The translations under genes and the position numbers were made by a program. DNA of 64,000 nucleotides, taken from NCBI RefSeq assembly GCF_000002425.4, contig NC_037271.1:186001-250000 (forward strand). Direction: 5' to 3'. Under the pieces are notes generated by a model. The model ran no database searches and had not been told where the DNA came from. It saw nothing but the letters and a program-made list of their open reading frames with translations. Positions 11,269 to 23,707 of this stretch are shown one piece after another (position 1 is the stretch's first letter; each line of letters opens with the position of its first letter). Source of the stretch: Physcomitrium patens (Eukaryota > Streptophyta > Bryopsida > Funariales > Funariaceae).

Positions 11269-12673
11269 TTAACCCCTAAAGGACCAAGTGTCATAAAATG
11301 GCATTTTGAAAGTTCGGTCAGGTTTCTATGGTGTCAATTTCTAACATTCATATTTGACATTTTTATTGTAGATGGGCATTACTAAAACCTCAATGGGAGA
11401 ACATTTGTTTCCTAAATCCGACATTTAATGAAAATGTTATAGGGTTACAGTGCTCGAGCAGTGAATTTTTTATGATGAACGCCATCTAATTCCAGTTCGT
11501 GGACCAGTAATTCCTGCAACATACCTTGAGGTGAGCAATACCTTTTTTATACTGTTTATTTCTTTTATTTGTGGTTGTCACAACTTCTGAAATTACCAAA
11601 GTAACTATTCCATGGTTATTATTTCTCAATAACTTGCAATTGTATTTGATGGTAGTAATATATTGTAGTATTTAAAAATTTTGTGCATAGAAGTAAGATT
11701 CTAATAGTTTTTAATTGTAATATTATAATGCATTATTATTAATCCCTCAAGGATCAAGGCATTTTCCCTCAAAAAACACACCAAAATTGTTATTGTCAAA
11801 ATGTGGCAAGGAAACCTTGTTTGAAGTAAAACTCTAGACTCCTAACCATAAGATCTTAAAGCAGACTTCAATATAAACTCACCTTAGTTTTTGGGCTGCA
11901 ATCCACTGCACGGATTAAAAGATTTTAGTGTTTGAAGTCAAGAAAATGGTTCATTTTTCTCCTTGTGTTGAGTGGATCAGCACACTTTGACTTCACTTGG
12001 AATCAAATTTTTACACCACACAAGGTCTAAATCTTTTACCATTGTGTTAAGCATGACGTTAATTCTCTATAGACCAATTTTTAGAGGTAGAGAAGGGGTG
12101 TAGCATACTCTAAACAATGTGCAAGGAGTGGAGGTTCAAAAATTACCATTTCACATTTCATTTTTTTGTGACCTCAATATGTTTTAGAATGATAATCCAA
12201 ACGGTCCAAAAGAAGGTCTTCATCACATATTGTTGTCCAAAAAATAACGAGTGAAAAATATGAAGATGTTTAGGTTTTATGAAAAAAAAAAATAAAGTTT
12301 TTTTCTCCTTGCCCGAAAAGTGTAAAAATGTTTGACTTGGGTTAGAATGTTTTTTTACACTAAAGACAAGACATGATTTTTAACATCTTCAAAGATGGTA
12401 ATATTCTCTATGTGTATGAAAAATCTCTATGCCAAAAGAAACTTCTAGCAAAATTTTTTGAGTTGCCCGGAGTCTCTATTATTTACTTTGAATAGTACTA
12501 ATTTCAAACCATGAATCTAAAAAAAACAATAAAATACCTACATGACGCTCTTATCAGAGACAATCTAATATGAGAATTTCAAAATATATATATATATTTT
12601 TTTTCCAAATTTTAGGAACCTGCCTAAAATCACAATTGTCCCTCAAAAGGACACTTGGTCCTTCAGAAGTTAA
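11269..12673. mobile_element. Palindromic (foldback) repeat, copy B
   Basis: Begins TTAACCCCTAAAGGACCAAG at 11269 and ends with a weakened inverted copy (GGTCCTTCAGAAGTTAA) at 12673. It is oriented opposite to copy A: 11290-11450 is the reverse complement of 7380-7560, and 12600-12660 of 6150-6215. Length (about 1.40 kb) and terminal sequences agree with copy A (1.44 kb), which sets the boundaries. The only long frame is a short AT-rich one. Confidence 0.7.
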
Positions 12674-12821
12674 AAGGTTAAAATCCATCATCATATTCAA
12701 TAACAGAAGTATACGTCTATCGATGTATTGTTTATCACATGAATGATGCATTTGTGGTTAAAAACTACATATGTCTTGATGATTTTTCCACCGTCAAGTT
12801 TATATTTTTCTGAAAGCTACA

Positions 12822-15800
12822 ATGGAGAGGGGCACATCTCAGACTCTTTTAGTACCTACAAACACCAGAAGAGAAAATATCCTTTTCAATAGCTCTGTAG
12901 GGACTCGATTAGTAAGAGCAGCACGTGCAAGGTAACTTCATGCAAGATCTGTTGGAGTCATTACATCTAAAAAGAGAGAGATTGTAGAATTGCTCTCAAC
13001 AATAGGAGATGTCGTAGGTATGGCAACTACGGAGCTTGAACTTGGGAGTGGCATAGAATTGCATGGATTAAAATTTTTTCCATATGAGGTGGCGGTGCAT
13101 ATCACTCAGATAGACGATGCATTACATTGGACTGGAGAAGTTGTAGGAGAACGCATTGGCTTGTGTATCGGCTTAATCATCTGTTGGAACCGGTCTTTGG
13201 TGCGTGTGGTGGCCATAAAATCTAATATTCCAAATGCCTCAGATGAAGATGTATCTTAGACATTACCTATACATATGATGGCTCCAGAATTTTATTTTCA
13301 TGAGCGGTTTAACACACCAACATCTACTGAAAGATCTCAACGGAGTAATCAAGCTTCAAATCCCGTAGATGGAAATTCATCATTTTTTTAATGTACTCCC
13401 TCAAATATCCGAGATCTACCCCATGTGGAGGGACTTGCTCATGTTAGACCAACACGCCGTCTATATTTTATACAAAATAGGAGAAGAAGAGATTCTAGCA
13501 AGGCAACTTTGAAAGAAGCTGCACCAACTAAGGTATCTTTGGCAAGTGTGCAAAGGGCAATAGTACAAGGAGGATGCAAACAAAATTGTTTGAGGGAAGT
13601 TCTGACAAGGTATCTTTTGGACATGCAATATAATGCATGGGCTCTTGAATTTCCAATACAAAGTATGTAGATAAGATAGATGTTAGTTTTTTTTTTTATA
13701 TACGGATGGAAAGAACTCGCCGAGATAAATTTTGTGACAAAGTTAAATGGCAAATTAGTTTGCAATGCTTGTTACATTCTTGGGGTTGGATATTTGCAGA
13801 GGCACTTTAAGAAATTAAAAAAAGATTGTTAAATATATGAAATATATAGCAATTCATGGTAACTCTCTTTTAGATCCAGTTAGAGAGAGCACTAAAATGT
13901 CTGCAGCAGAGGCTTGCTTTTAATCATTTGTGGATTAAGTAAGTTGTCCTCAACCTCATTGTTCTATTCGTCATAAGAATGACAGCAAAGTGTCACCTCT
14001 TACTTTCCTTCCTATAAATACGGTAAAGTTTGATGTATTCAATTATGTAAATAAAGAGGTGAAGAGAATTTGCAATGAAGAAACCATTTCAATGAGCTCG
14101 TTCCGGAGGATGTGGCGCATAAAGTATTCCCACATCCAAGTACCTCCATTCTCGAGGTTCTCAAAGTGTTATCATTGTTGGGAGTATAAATGTGCCATGG
14201 AGGGAATAATCAATGTCGATGCAAGGATAAAGATTAAAGAGCTCTTTCTATTGCATCTGTGCAATCAAATAGAAGAATGTATGCATTATTAGATATTCAA
14301 GAGGTCATGTTATATCAAACCTAAATTGTACATGTGCATCATTGTGGATGGCATGGACCAAAACACAACCATGGTATCCAAAATGCGTCAGATTGTGAAG
14401 AACATTGAGCACCAGTTTGTGAAGATCCATCTATGCGGGGCCCTAGTACATGAAATTGGTTTGTATTGTGATGTGTGGTTTGGAGCTTATGACAAACATG
14501 ACAGCAACCAGGTCGTGAGTACATTGTTGTATGTGATAGGAGATGTATTACGGAGGAAGGGATTTTGCCACCGACATTGCGCATCCAAGTAGACAACTGC
14601 ACACGTGAGAACAAAAATATTTATATGTTTGCTCTATGTGCTTCATTGGTGGGATTGGGTTTCTTTCAGGAGGTGGAACTTTCTTTCCTTATAGTAGGCC
14701 ATACGCACAAAGATATTGATCAAAGATTCAGTTGTATATCAAGTATGTTAAAAAGGTCGGATGTGGACTCGTTGAAAGAAATGCTTAGTCTTATAGAACA
14801 TAGAACATCCCCCACAGAGGCATTTGTTAGTGCATGGTTGTTAGAGAATGTGTGGGATTGGAAATAATTTATAATCCCTCACCTATTGATAGGTTCGGAT
14901 TCATCGGTTGGCATAATATTTTTGCATCACATGCGATTCTATATGGACAATCAAGAGGGGACCCGTGAGGTTCGAGTACAATACAAATATTATTGCAAGG
15001 ATTCTTGGGGATTGGAGGTAGGAACAAAGACATTGAGATTGTTGCCAAGTCGAAAGGAGCGACCATTGTTTGTAAATGTATTTGCAGTAGATGAATGGGA
15101 GCTTAAGACGTTGGATGACTTTATTGCATATAAAGAAAGATGCATTAAAAGATTGCAACATAAAGATAGGAACCGCGATGCAAAAGTGAAGGCCAAAAGG
15201 TTGAAACTCTATCTAGCCAAATTTCCATACAAAGATCGTAGCAATGAGCATCGTTCTTCAATATTTTGACCTTTGGACGTGTCCAACAACACACCTATAG
15301 AACATATCTGCTTGGAAGTAGTGGACGGCCTAGGTGAAGAAAATCACGAGGTAACTGCCATAGACTAGATAGTGGCTATGCTTCCACATGCTGAAGCTTG
15401 AAGATACTTTGGTCCTCGTAAAAGAAGACCATCTTATCAAGCACTAAGAAGGGTACAACGAATAGAACGTAACCATGTTGAGGAACGAGTTGAACAAGTA
15501 GCAGGGAATGAAGGCAATCACAACCTGTTTCCACCATTTAATTCACAATCTGATATCATTTGTGGACAATTTATAGTCTTAAGTATTGATCAAACAGAAC
15601 TAGAAGCCGGTGTACCATTTTATGTAGGAAAGGTGATTGAAGATGGAAAAAATTGATGGAGACTGAAGATGAAGGTGTGTTGGTATTGGCCCATCATGCG
15701 AGGGGGGTTATTGATGGACCGGGGTCTACCAAATGATAGTATACAAATTGCCTGGGTTCATTATGGGAGCCCTCTGGTGAAAGCCTCAGTTGGATAGAAA

Positions 15801-15950
15801 AAGAGACATGCATTTTTTCATGGATAAAAGAACCGGAAAGAACCATGATTGGCGCTTGCTAGTGGAGAAAGTGCAATGTCTTTAGAATGCAAGTTGAAAG
15901 CAAGATTTGGATTCTTCAATCAGCTAAGACTGACATACTAGAATATATTG
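12822..15950 (+). pseudogene. DUF7869-type transposon-associated protein, pseudogene
   Basis: The coding trace starts at an ATG at 12822 and runs to about 15950 through two frameshifts (between about 13670 and 13990, and near 14570) and many stops. The N-terminal part (12822-13670) is a divergent leader. A block with GKLVCNACYILGVGYLQRHF (about 13745-13810) precedes RFSKCYHCWEYK (14153-14188). The core reads IIVDGMDQNTTMVSKMRQ (14338-14391), then VDNCTRENKNIYMFALC (14586-14636), then FLIVGHTHKDIDQRFSCIS (14683-14739), which is the DUF7869 signature. VPFYVGKVIE and CWYWPIMRGG (15610-15710) mark the C-terminal domain. From family knowledge, DUF7869 proteins are multicopy in bryophytes, other non-seed plants, algae and some animals and behave like mobile-element genes; the conserved Asp, Asn and His residues suggest a nuclease-like core, which is inference. 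The gene starts about 150 bp after foldback copy B. It is too damaged to work. Confidence 0.85.
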
Positions 15951-18900
15951 CAATGCAAACTAAAGCTATCGATAACGATGGGTTGCAAGCAGCATTGAAT
16001 ACTATATATTAGACTAGAATAGTATTGTGTCAGTTTTGTGTATGGTAATTGGTATGTGGTGTACCATGTGCAATGGTAGTATATTGTAAAGGTCATGTAA
16101 GATGTATAGTAACAATTGACCAATAGATTGAAGAGGTTTCTACTATCGATTAATTACATCACCAAGTACATGTACAAATATATTTATATTATTTTTCTTC
16201 CTTTTCTATATCATGTACCATGTGGAATATCTTCATATCAATTGGCGATCATTGCATAATGTTTTAGTTTAGATGATTGCATCTTTTGTATATTACGATC
16301 TTTATAAGCTTTCTTCAAAATTTTGTATTGTAACAATGATATTAAATAGATATTAATCAAAGTTTTAAGAAGTTCTACTAGAAAATTGATGAAAACATAA
16401 TTAAACAACTTATTAAATTAATATTTTTGATTGTACACAATATTATTCAAAGAACTCAATTTTTTTACTAAAAAAATAAAAATAATTCAAATGTGGGACT
16501 TTTTATACACAATGGCTGCCGTAGTTTCTAAGTGCACTTTTAAATGGTGAGTGCATAATTGCTTAATTATACATTATGAACGTACAAATTCACTTGAATT
16601 TTTTTTGTACTTAGTTGGACCCTTGCCAGTAGCTTGGTATAGAGTTACATTTTTAATTCTCATTTTTAATACTCGAAAGATGATGGCGTGTTCCTACTAG
16701 GCAAAAACAAACAATCGAATGTACATTTCGAACCAAAATTTTTGGACAGTAGCAAAAGCGCTTCAAACTATTGAAAAAAACATGCGGTGGTAAAAAGGGC
16801 TTCCACCGCAATTGTCTTTCTATTTTTTAAATACGGTACCACAAGTTTTTAACATCTACTACAAGTCTACACTAATTGAAACTCACCATTATTAATTATT
16901 TCTTTTTGGAAATTATTTGGGTCTTTGAATCACTAAAGCACATGGCAAGATACTGCGTTTTGAAACTTGCAGTAGGTATGAATATACTTGCGGTGGATGT
17001 GCAATGGTGATGCAATGTAGTGGTGAACGTGTCTTCATTCTCCTTAGTAGGAACGAGCCTTGAGCCGATGTCACTTGGTCACTGACATTGGTACATTGGA
17101 TGTTAAATTTATAGTTCAATAAATTGGACAAATGGAGTTTAGAAGTTGTACGGAAGCCACTAAGGCAAATGTATGCTCATTGGAGCATAGCTGGATTATC
17201 TAGGAAGTCTGAAACTGGTTCTCAGTGGAATAATGGTGTAGGATGAATATTAGACATGTTAGTTGTAATTGAGAGGTTTTTGGGTCTCTTATCACAATCG
17301 CTTCTTCTCACAAGAAGATGAGCTAGACCAAATTCATCATTAGTACTTCTAGTATTCAAATATTTCTTCTGTCTTCTCTTATTGCTACACTCAATTTTAG
17401 TGGACATAAGTGCTAGAGATATCTTCTACAACAAGTGATACCAATACCAAGTTAGTAGTTGTTTTTATAGTTTGTAATTTTTATTTGATAGTCCTAAGAA
17501 GAGATATAGAAAATGATTAGAATAGAAATTTTATAATTTCAAAGAAATCTATACTATTGACATCTCATATAAGCAAACATAATATTTTTGCAATCTTCTA
17601 TATGCATCAAATTTGAACTTCACTCAATATACTACATTAATGTCAGGATTTTAAAATAGGGCAAGTGGTTTTGATGGCTTGATTTTAAAAATCAAGCGAT
17701 TAAACTTCAAACTACTCATTTACTTTGTTTCTGTAATATCCTCAATGACCTCTTTATTTCCATCATTGTCTATCTCTGCCAAGTCAATGATTCATTTGCG
17801 AATACCAGTTGCAGCAAAGGCAAAGTCTTATATGATTTTATAAATAATTAGGCCCAATGAAATTTTGAAATGGGATACATGAATTATCAATTGGGCAATG
17901 TTAATTAACATCCAAATAGTTTTGAACTTAACTTTGAAAGCATCAACTATAAGTTGAAACACAATTGGAAAAGATTCAGAAAATATACTAGGTGCATGCT
18001 ATGTATTAAGTTAATCAAATACCAAATAGTATTATTTGAATTCAATATTGAGATATTAGTATACATTGTGGGTAGTTGTACTGCATGTGGCTCAATATTT
18101 GGCATCTCATCTAGATCCTCAATAGTTGATCTTCAATTTCCTTTACTGGATTTCTATCATAAAGGTTGAGCAAAATAAATCTGAGTTAGTTTTTCTGAGC
18201 ATTAGAATGCAATTCTAAAGGAATAGGAAATCTCTAAGATTGATAAGAGTTTATAAATATTGTCATGATGTAGGTCGCTTAACAATTAAAACTAAGACAT
18301 ATATGTAATTATTTATATTTTTAAAAATGATAATGGATTGATGATAATGTGGTATTGTTCTTCGACATGTATCAATTGTAGTTGATTGAGGACCATTTTA
18401 GGTTATTGACCAAGTGGTTAGTATCTTAGGTTAAGGTGAATTTGAACAACTACAATTGCGGAGGTGTTCAAAGCCTAGCCACTTAGGATTTCCTTGAGCT
18501 CTAATTCCTATAGAGTTCTTATTTACCAAGGGGGATTCAAGAGGTGTGTACTTAAGAGAGGAGAGAATATAAAATTTGCTAATTTGGTATATAGAGTGTG
18601 AGAGGATTAAGTTCTTTCTAAGTGCTTAGATTGCTTTAGGATATTATGGTAGTTTGGAGGAGTGAAGAGAGACACTAAAGCATTATTTTTATCTTTTACA
18701 CTTGATTTATAAAAAGGGCAGAATTTTGGTCTTGGTTTTTGATGTGTTTTGCATGATTGGAGAGGAATCCTGAAATGAGATTTTGGAGAGGTGTTCACAG
18801 TAAGGTGCATCAATTTTGTGTAGTGGTTTCAAACAAAGAGCTCATTAGAGTAAGGAACAAGGGAACAAGAGAGCGTGAAGGAGAAAAGGTCCATGAAGCA

Positions 18901-19800
18901 TACAAATTGGAGCAGTAACTTTAAAGGCTTGGTTCTCATTTGATATTCTAGCCATGGCAATAAGATTTTGAAGGAAATTCTTTTGATATATTGTAATGCA
19001 AGGAATTTGCAAAGAATGCACCATACATTGGGCGAAGATGCAATTGGCCAATACCATCATTTTACGTTTCATGTAATATGTATGCAGGGTAATTTCTTAA
19101 AATGCAACCTACAGACGGTGTCAAGTAGTAAGAATTGTCCTTAAGGAAACATGAGATTCCTAGTTGCAACTAGCTTGATCATTTGCCTTCTTGTAAAAAT
19201 CCAAGTTCAAGCTAGTTGATTCTTAGCTTGATCAAAACATAGAATTTTTAGCTGCAACTAGCTAGGAATCAACTAGCTTGATCAAAGCTATCGAAGGTTT
19301 AGTGATCTTAGATTTTTTCAAGGAAAAAAATACATAAATAATCTTCTAAAATGAGCCAACATTTGATATTCCATCATTCAAGGTTTATAAAATCAAACCT
19401 CCCTTCGTAATATAAAGTGAACCAAATTCATTTAAATACTATTTCATATAAAGCCCTTATGCATTTATCATTAAGTTTAGGCTTTAAGAAAACAAGACCA
19501 ATGCATCCAAACTTTAAACTTCCCTTAAAACCTTTACGTCTAGCCTTAAAATTTTCTACATTGTCCTAAACATACACTATTTACCAACTTAATATCTGCT
19601 CATACTTCTCATTATCCATGTCGTCTCGCCCATATATTACTTCAAATGCTTCCCTCATTGATCAAGTTGTGAACATCTATAATGTTTACCTTTGTACATT
19701 TGAATTCGCCTTCTTGCGGAAATCCGAGATCACTAAACCTTGAACTCAATTTTTAACTCGTGAGATTTACTTATCACAAGTTTAGCTTCAACCATTTGAG
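15951..19800. other. AT-rich gene-free stretch
   Basis: Nearly 4 kb with no coding trace on either strand and no sharply bounded repeat. Short frames (15938-16123, 16913-17131, 17222-17407, 17954-18169, 18607-19072) lack coding character. Imperfect internal copies of AACTAGCTTGATC occur at about 19165-19285, within a small region of direct and inverted repeats of that motif. Confidence 0.5.
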
Positions 19801-19807
19801 GATTCTT

Positions 19808-20130
19808 CAGCACTTCTGCTCCAATTGTGCTCTTACAACCACCAATGAGACCACGTCACATGCTCACTCCCAAATGTACATATGGCAATGAATCCTCTAT
19901 GCTCTATAGTTGCAAATGCAAGCTTCAACATGCTCTACGTGCCCAATGACTGCCTCTACATTTCCTTAATTCCTGGAACTAGTCCATATTACTTGTCATG
20001 TAAATATGTTCATAGGTCAATTGGGGACTTGGTAACACCATCGTCTGTCGAATTCGTGTAATTACATGCTATATATTGCTTCATTTGTTCATATTATTTG
20101 TCTTATAGACCAATTTATTTGCTCATATTA
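19808..20130. repeat. Dispersed duplication, AT-shifted copy
   Basis: Direct repeat of 23708-24028. Landmarks shared are TTGTGCTCTTACAACCACC, GAATGCAAGCTTCAACA-type sequence, GCCCAATGACTGCCTC and TACATGCTATATATTGCTTC. Where the copies differ, this one mostly has T or A where the other has C or G. Confidence 0.85.
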
Positions 20131-20640
20131 TTTGACTTTAAGTCTAGAAGACCATGTTTATTTCTTCCTTTTTAGTCCTTCATTTGTATTATAATGCTAG
20201 AGCAATATTTATTGGTAGTTTTAGTATTATGACTTTTGTACAAAACCTTCTAGATGCAAATTCTGAAAGTAAGTAGAAACTTTGAAGTTTTAATCTCATT
20301 TGTATATCCTAAATATGCCTTGGCAAGAAATTGCCTGGGGGAGCATAACCTTTTCATTATATGTCCGGTTCATGAAAAAATTATACTCCTACAAAGCTCT
20401 TATAGTAGGCCTTCTTCATAAAATCTCAAAAAAATTCTTGAAAATTGACATCATAAAAACTTGCACAAACTCTCAGAAAATCCATTCATGGACGATGGTC
20501 CTTTGTAGGTTAAGGTCCATATCAAAACAACCTCAAAACATATTTTATTTTCCTCTACATATATTGAGGTTGCTTTCAGGACCTTATCAAGACAACCTCA
20601 AAAAAAAAAAAAAAAAAAAAAAATCACATTGGACCTCTAA
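20131..20640. other. AT-rich spacer with poly-A
   Basis: Contains a poly-A run at about 20601-20622. The 120-codon plus frame (20300-20662) runs through low-complexity sequence and is not supported as a gene. Confidence 0.4.
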
Positions 20641-21290
20641 AATAAAAGTTATACTACTTTAAAGGAAAATTCTCGGACTCCAAGATTTTGCTAAAAGCTT
20701 CCATTAACATTGAGATTTTTCTATACTAATAGATAATATATTTTACTAGGAATTGCCAAAAAAATTCTTGTTTTTTATGAAATATCCAATTTTAACACAA
20801 GTCAAACATTTTTACACCATGTCGGGCAGGTAGAAAAAAAAACTTATTCTTTTCCACATAAAATCCAGAGATTTTAATATTTGTTAATTTTATTTTTTTC
20901 TATTGCAAGATGTGATATATATACCTTCTTTTTTATTGTTGGGATTCTCATTCTATAACAATACAAGCTCACAAAAATTAATTTGTATTGGCAATTTTCG
21001 AACCTCCATCCCTTCTACAATTCTTTTGAAAATGCTACACCCCTCATCTGCTTCTAAATATTGATATGCAACAAACTAATTTCATATACACCATCATAGT
21101 AAAAAAATTTGGCCTTCTATAATTCAAGTAATTGATACCAAGTGGAGTCAAAGTCAGCAAGTCTATGAATTACAGAGAAGAAAAAGCCTATGAAACACTT
21201 CAAACATTATAATCTTCCAATCTGTACAGTCAACTTTCATGAAAATTAGAGAACATGTTGTTTTAGTTGTATTGATAAAGATCATACTGT
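20640..21290. repeat. Diverged foldback repeat, copy C
   Basis: Aligns by eye to 6340-6990 of copy A in the same orientation: GATTTTGCTAAAAGCTTCCATTAACATTGAG against 6352-6374, the GTCGGGCAGG-like and GATGTGATATATATACCTTC blocks, and TACACCCCTCATCTGCTTC. It is more diverged than A and B and its far end is not clear. Confidence 0.55.
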
Positions 21291-21802
21291 TAAAGATAGA
21301 ATTTGAAGTTTCTTTTTCCTTCCCCTCTCTTTGCATTGGAGTATGTAGTTATGAAGTGTTTTTGGATAGAAATTTGCAAAGAACTTTAGACAACAGTTAG
21401 ACCAACGGCTCTCATCATACCGCGCCCGATACCCTTCAACACCCTGCCGCGAATCACGCAATACCCCCGAACAACCCCCAACACTCACTAACTCCCTAAT
21501 ACCCTCACGCCCAATCTGCCTCATAAAGATTCTTCTCGCCTAGCATTCCCATCACTCCATCACTCCATCAGTCGATGAATCACGAATCCAATATCTCCAC
21601 CTCCAAGCACAGATACAAGCGGTGAAGCGCACAATTCGGCAAAACTCTCAAGTTGTGAGCTGTGGATCTAGATGGAGAATTTTGGGATGGAGGTTTTTGT
21701 TTGTGGGTTTGCTTGATTTGGTCCACTGGATGGTTGTTCTACAGGTGATGGGCTGCGAGACAATCAGCAGTGTATTTGGGAGTGGTTTGCGAGATGGTGA
21801 TT

Positions 21803-21805
<3 letters not shown>
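21291..21805. other. Transition into a less AT-rich island
   Basis: 21400-21620 is C-rich and could be 5' leader sequence. 21622-21807 holds a 61-codon plus frame ending just before the (GA)n run. I do not recognise a product. Confidence 0.3.

Positions 21806-21838
<33 letters not shown>
21806..21838. repeat. (GA)n microsatellite
   Basis: About 16 GA units. The preceding GGTGATTACTGAGAG recurs at 22507-22521, so this motif brackets the minisatellite that follows. Confidence 0.9.
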
Positions 21839-21841
<3 letters not shown>

Positions 21842-21844
21842 ATG

Positions 21845-22375
21845 TCTGAGTGAATAGTTTGTGACTAGGTTTAGGGTTTGAGTGAATCCATGTGGGTCAC
21901 TGATTTTTATGAGGTTTTAGAGATATGAGTGTGGTTTGAGTGAATGTGGATCGCTGGTAAATTCGTGAGATTTTCGTGACACAGTGAGAGTGTGGATGTT
22001 TAAGTGAATTGCGTCACTGGTTTTTGAAGCTTTCGTGATGTGAGGATGCGGTTTGATTGAACGTGGGTTCGGTTTTCGTGACATGAGAGTGTGGTTTGTG
22101 TGAATTCATGTGGGTCACTGATTTGTGAGGTTGTCGTGATCATGTGAGAATTATGTGGATTGAGTGAATGGATGTTCATTGCTTTTTGAGGTTTTCGTGA
22201 TGCGAGAATGTGGTTTGGAGCATTCACATGGGTCGCTGATTGGTTCGGTTTTCGTAACGTGAGAGTGTGGTTTGCGTAAATTCATAAGGGTCGCTGATTT
22301 GTGAGATTTTCGCGATTATGTGAGAATGTTATTGCGTGAATGTGAGTTCACTGATTTTGTGAGTTTTTGATCAGG
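21845..22375. repeat. ~60-bp degenerate minisatellite
   Basis: Eight to nine diverged copies of a unit containing GAGTGTGGTTTGAGTGAAT, then TGGGTCGCTGATTT, then GTGAGGTTTTCGTGA. Unit spacing is about 55-65 bases. No coding frame runs through it. Confidence 0.75.
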
Positions 22376-22449
22376 TATGAGAAAGATGGCGAGGGATCGC
22401 AGCTGGAGCAGGTGGACGTGTGCACATGTCCCGCTCTCAGTCCCGCCCT

Positions 22450-22500
22450 AAACCCTAAACCCAGTACCCTCAAATCCTACACAAAAACCCTAAACCGTAA
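22450..22500. repeat. Telobox cluster
   Basis: CCCTAAACCCTAAACCCAGT and AAAACCCTAAACCGTAACCC within 50 bases. In plants such short telomere-like motifs occur in promoters and 5' leaders as well as in interstitial telomere tracts. Confidence 0.6.
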
Positions 22501-22580
22501 CCCGGGTGGTGATTACTGAGAGAGTGGGTGTATTTGAACCATGGAATGGGTTTTGTGGGAGAGATGATGTACTCTGCCGA

Positions 22581-22820
22581 TCAGGACTCATCACTCTGAT
22601 TTGGAGCGTATCTGCATTTGGAAATCAATCTCAGGTAGGTTACATTTGTTGTTTGGGTGCAGATATTTGCTGAGGGTTTTTTGTGCTGGCATGGTTGTGG
22701 AGAATGTGTTGAAATGGGAATTGAGCAAGGAGAAGGTGCAGCCCTTGCGGAAGGGACGCAGCGATGGCACCAGTATGTGAATTTTGACTCGATCTTTGTT
22801 TCCCGACTGTACACTTCCAA
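22581..22820 (-). other. Cys-containing open frame, possible downstream exon
   Basis: A 79-codon minus-strand frame with six cysteines lies downstream (in transcription sense) of the coiled-coil exon pair at 22945-23327. If that pair is a class-C-like G gamma gene, a Cys-rich tail would be expected, but I see no conserved motif and cannot connect the exons. Confidence 0.15.
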
Positions 22821-22944
22821 AGGGTTTCTTCTCTATTTCTGTTACAATATGTAGTCCAAACTTTAGTATGACTTGCTCTAGCTCTCAAACTTGAACAAAA
22901 CCAAAACAATATCTGAATGTATTTGCAGAGAATGGTGGGCTCAC

Positions 22945-23327
22945 TCTTTGCAGGCGGTATGTTATCCAGTGGCTTCAGCTCCTCCTGCAACGACACATAA
23001 TAGCTAACGATGAGCATCCCCAAAGACGCAGTACAAGCAGAAAAAGCACGAACCTTTCAAGGCGAATGCGAATGCCGAGCAGGACGAGACCCGGCGGCTC
23101 ACCTCGAGGAGTTGGATTTCATTGTTGAGCTGCTGCAGCTTACGGTTACGCGCACACATCACAATAGACGTGGGAGCGGACGGCGGCGGGGTTGCTGGCT
23201 GGCGGCCGGAGTCATGGGCGGCGAGGGATTCGCCCGCAATACACTGCTCGCAGTCGTCGCCGACGATAAAGCACTTGCACTGCTGCTGCGGTCAGATTGT
23301 TGCAACCCTGCCGAAGACATCGTCTTC
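22945..23327 (-). CDS. Possible two-exon fragment resembling a plant G-protein gamma subunit
   Basis: On the minus strand an exon ends at 23103 with reading NRKLQQLNNEIQLLE, followed by a GTGAGC donor (23102-23097). The intron ends TTGCAG at 22985. A 40-base exon (22984-22945) reads EELKPLDNIPPAK and ends at another GTGAGC. The joined heptad-type pattern, with the intron falling right after LLE, resembles the N-terminal coiled coil of plant G gamma subunits, which pair with G beta at the membrane. Two frames are open upstream: one reads through CARNRK from a Cys-rich stretch, the other is a Ser/Ala-rich leader with an ATG at about 23327, so the true start is uncertain. The terminal isoprenylation motif or Cys-rich tail was not found. 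The intron-exon pattern is seen directly; the G gamma identity is inference. Any short coiled coil is the alternative. Confidence 0.35.
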
Positions 23328-23374
23328 ACAACAACCGTATAGAGACCGCCTCTACATCATGCCCCTCGCACACA

Positions 23375-23396
23375 ACCCCCCCCCCCCCCCCCCCCC
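23375..23396. repeat. Poly-C tract
   Basis: 22 consecutive C followed by GGGG, in the less AT-rich island just upstream of the minus-strand exon pair. Confidence 0.9.
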
Positions 23397-23707
23397 GGGG
23401 TTCTCGCACCTCATCGATTCTCGCAGCTCGCGAACTAACCCTAAACCCCCCCAAATCCTCACAACCGACATCCCTCCCTCTCGTCCTCCCCCTTGAAGCG
23501 ATCACACCAACCAATCCGCCCACCCGATCCGTATACTCTAGAGCCCTAGAGCTCCTCCTTTCACCCCAACCATACGCTCACTCCACCGATCATCCCCCAC
23601 CTCTCACCAGACCATATAATCGAGCTAACTCACACCGCGACCAGCTTCACCGGGAAGAACAATCACAACAACGACAACAACACTGGCAAAGATTCATCGA
23701 CGACCTC

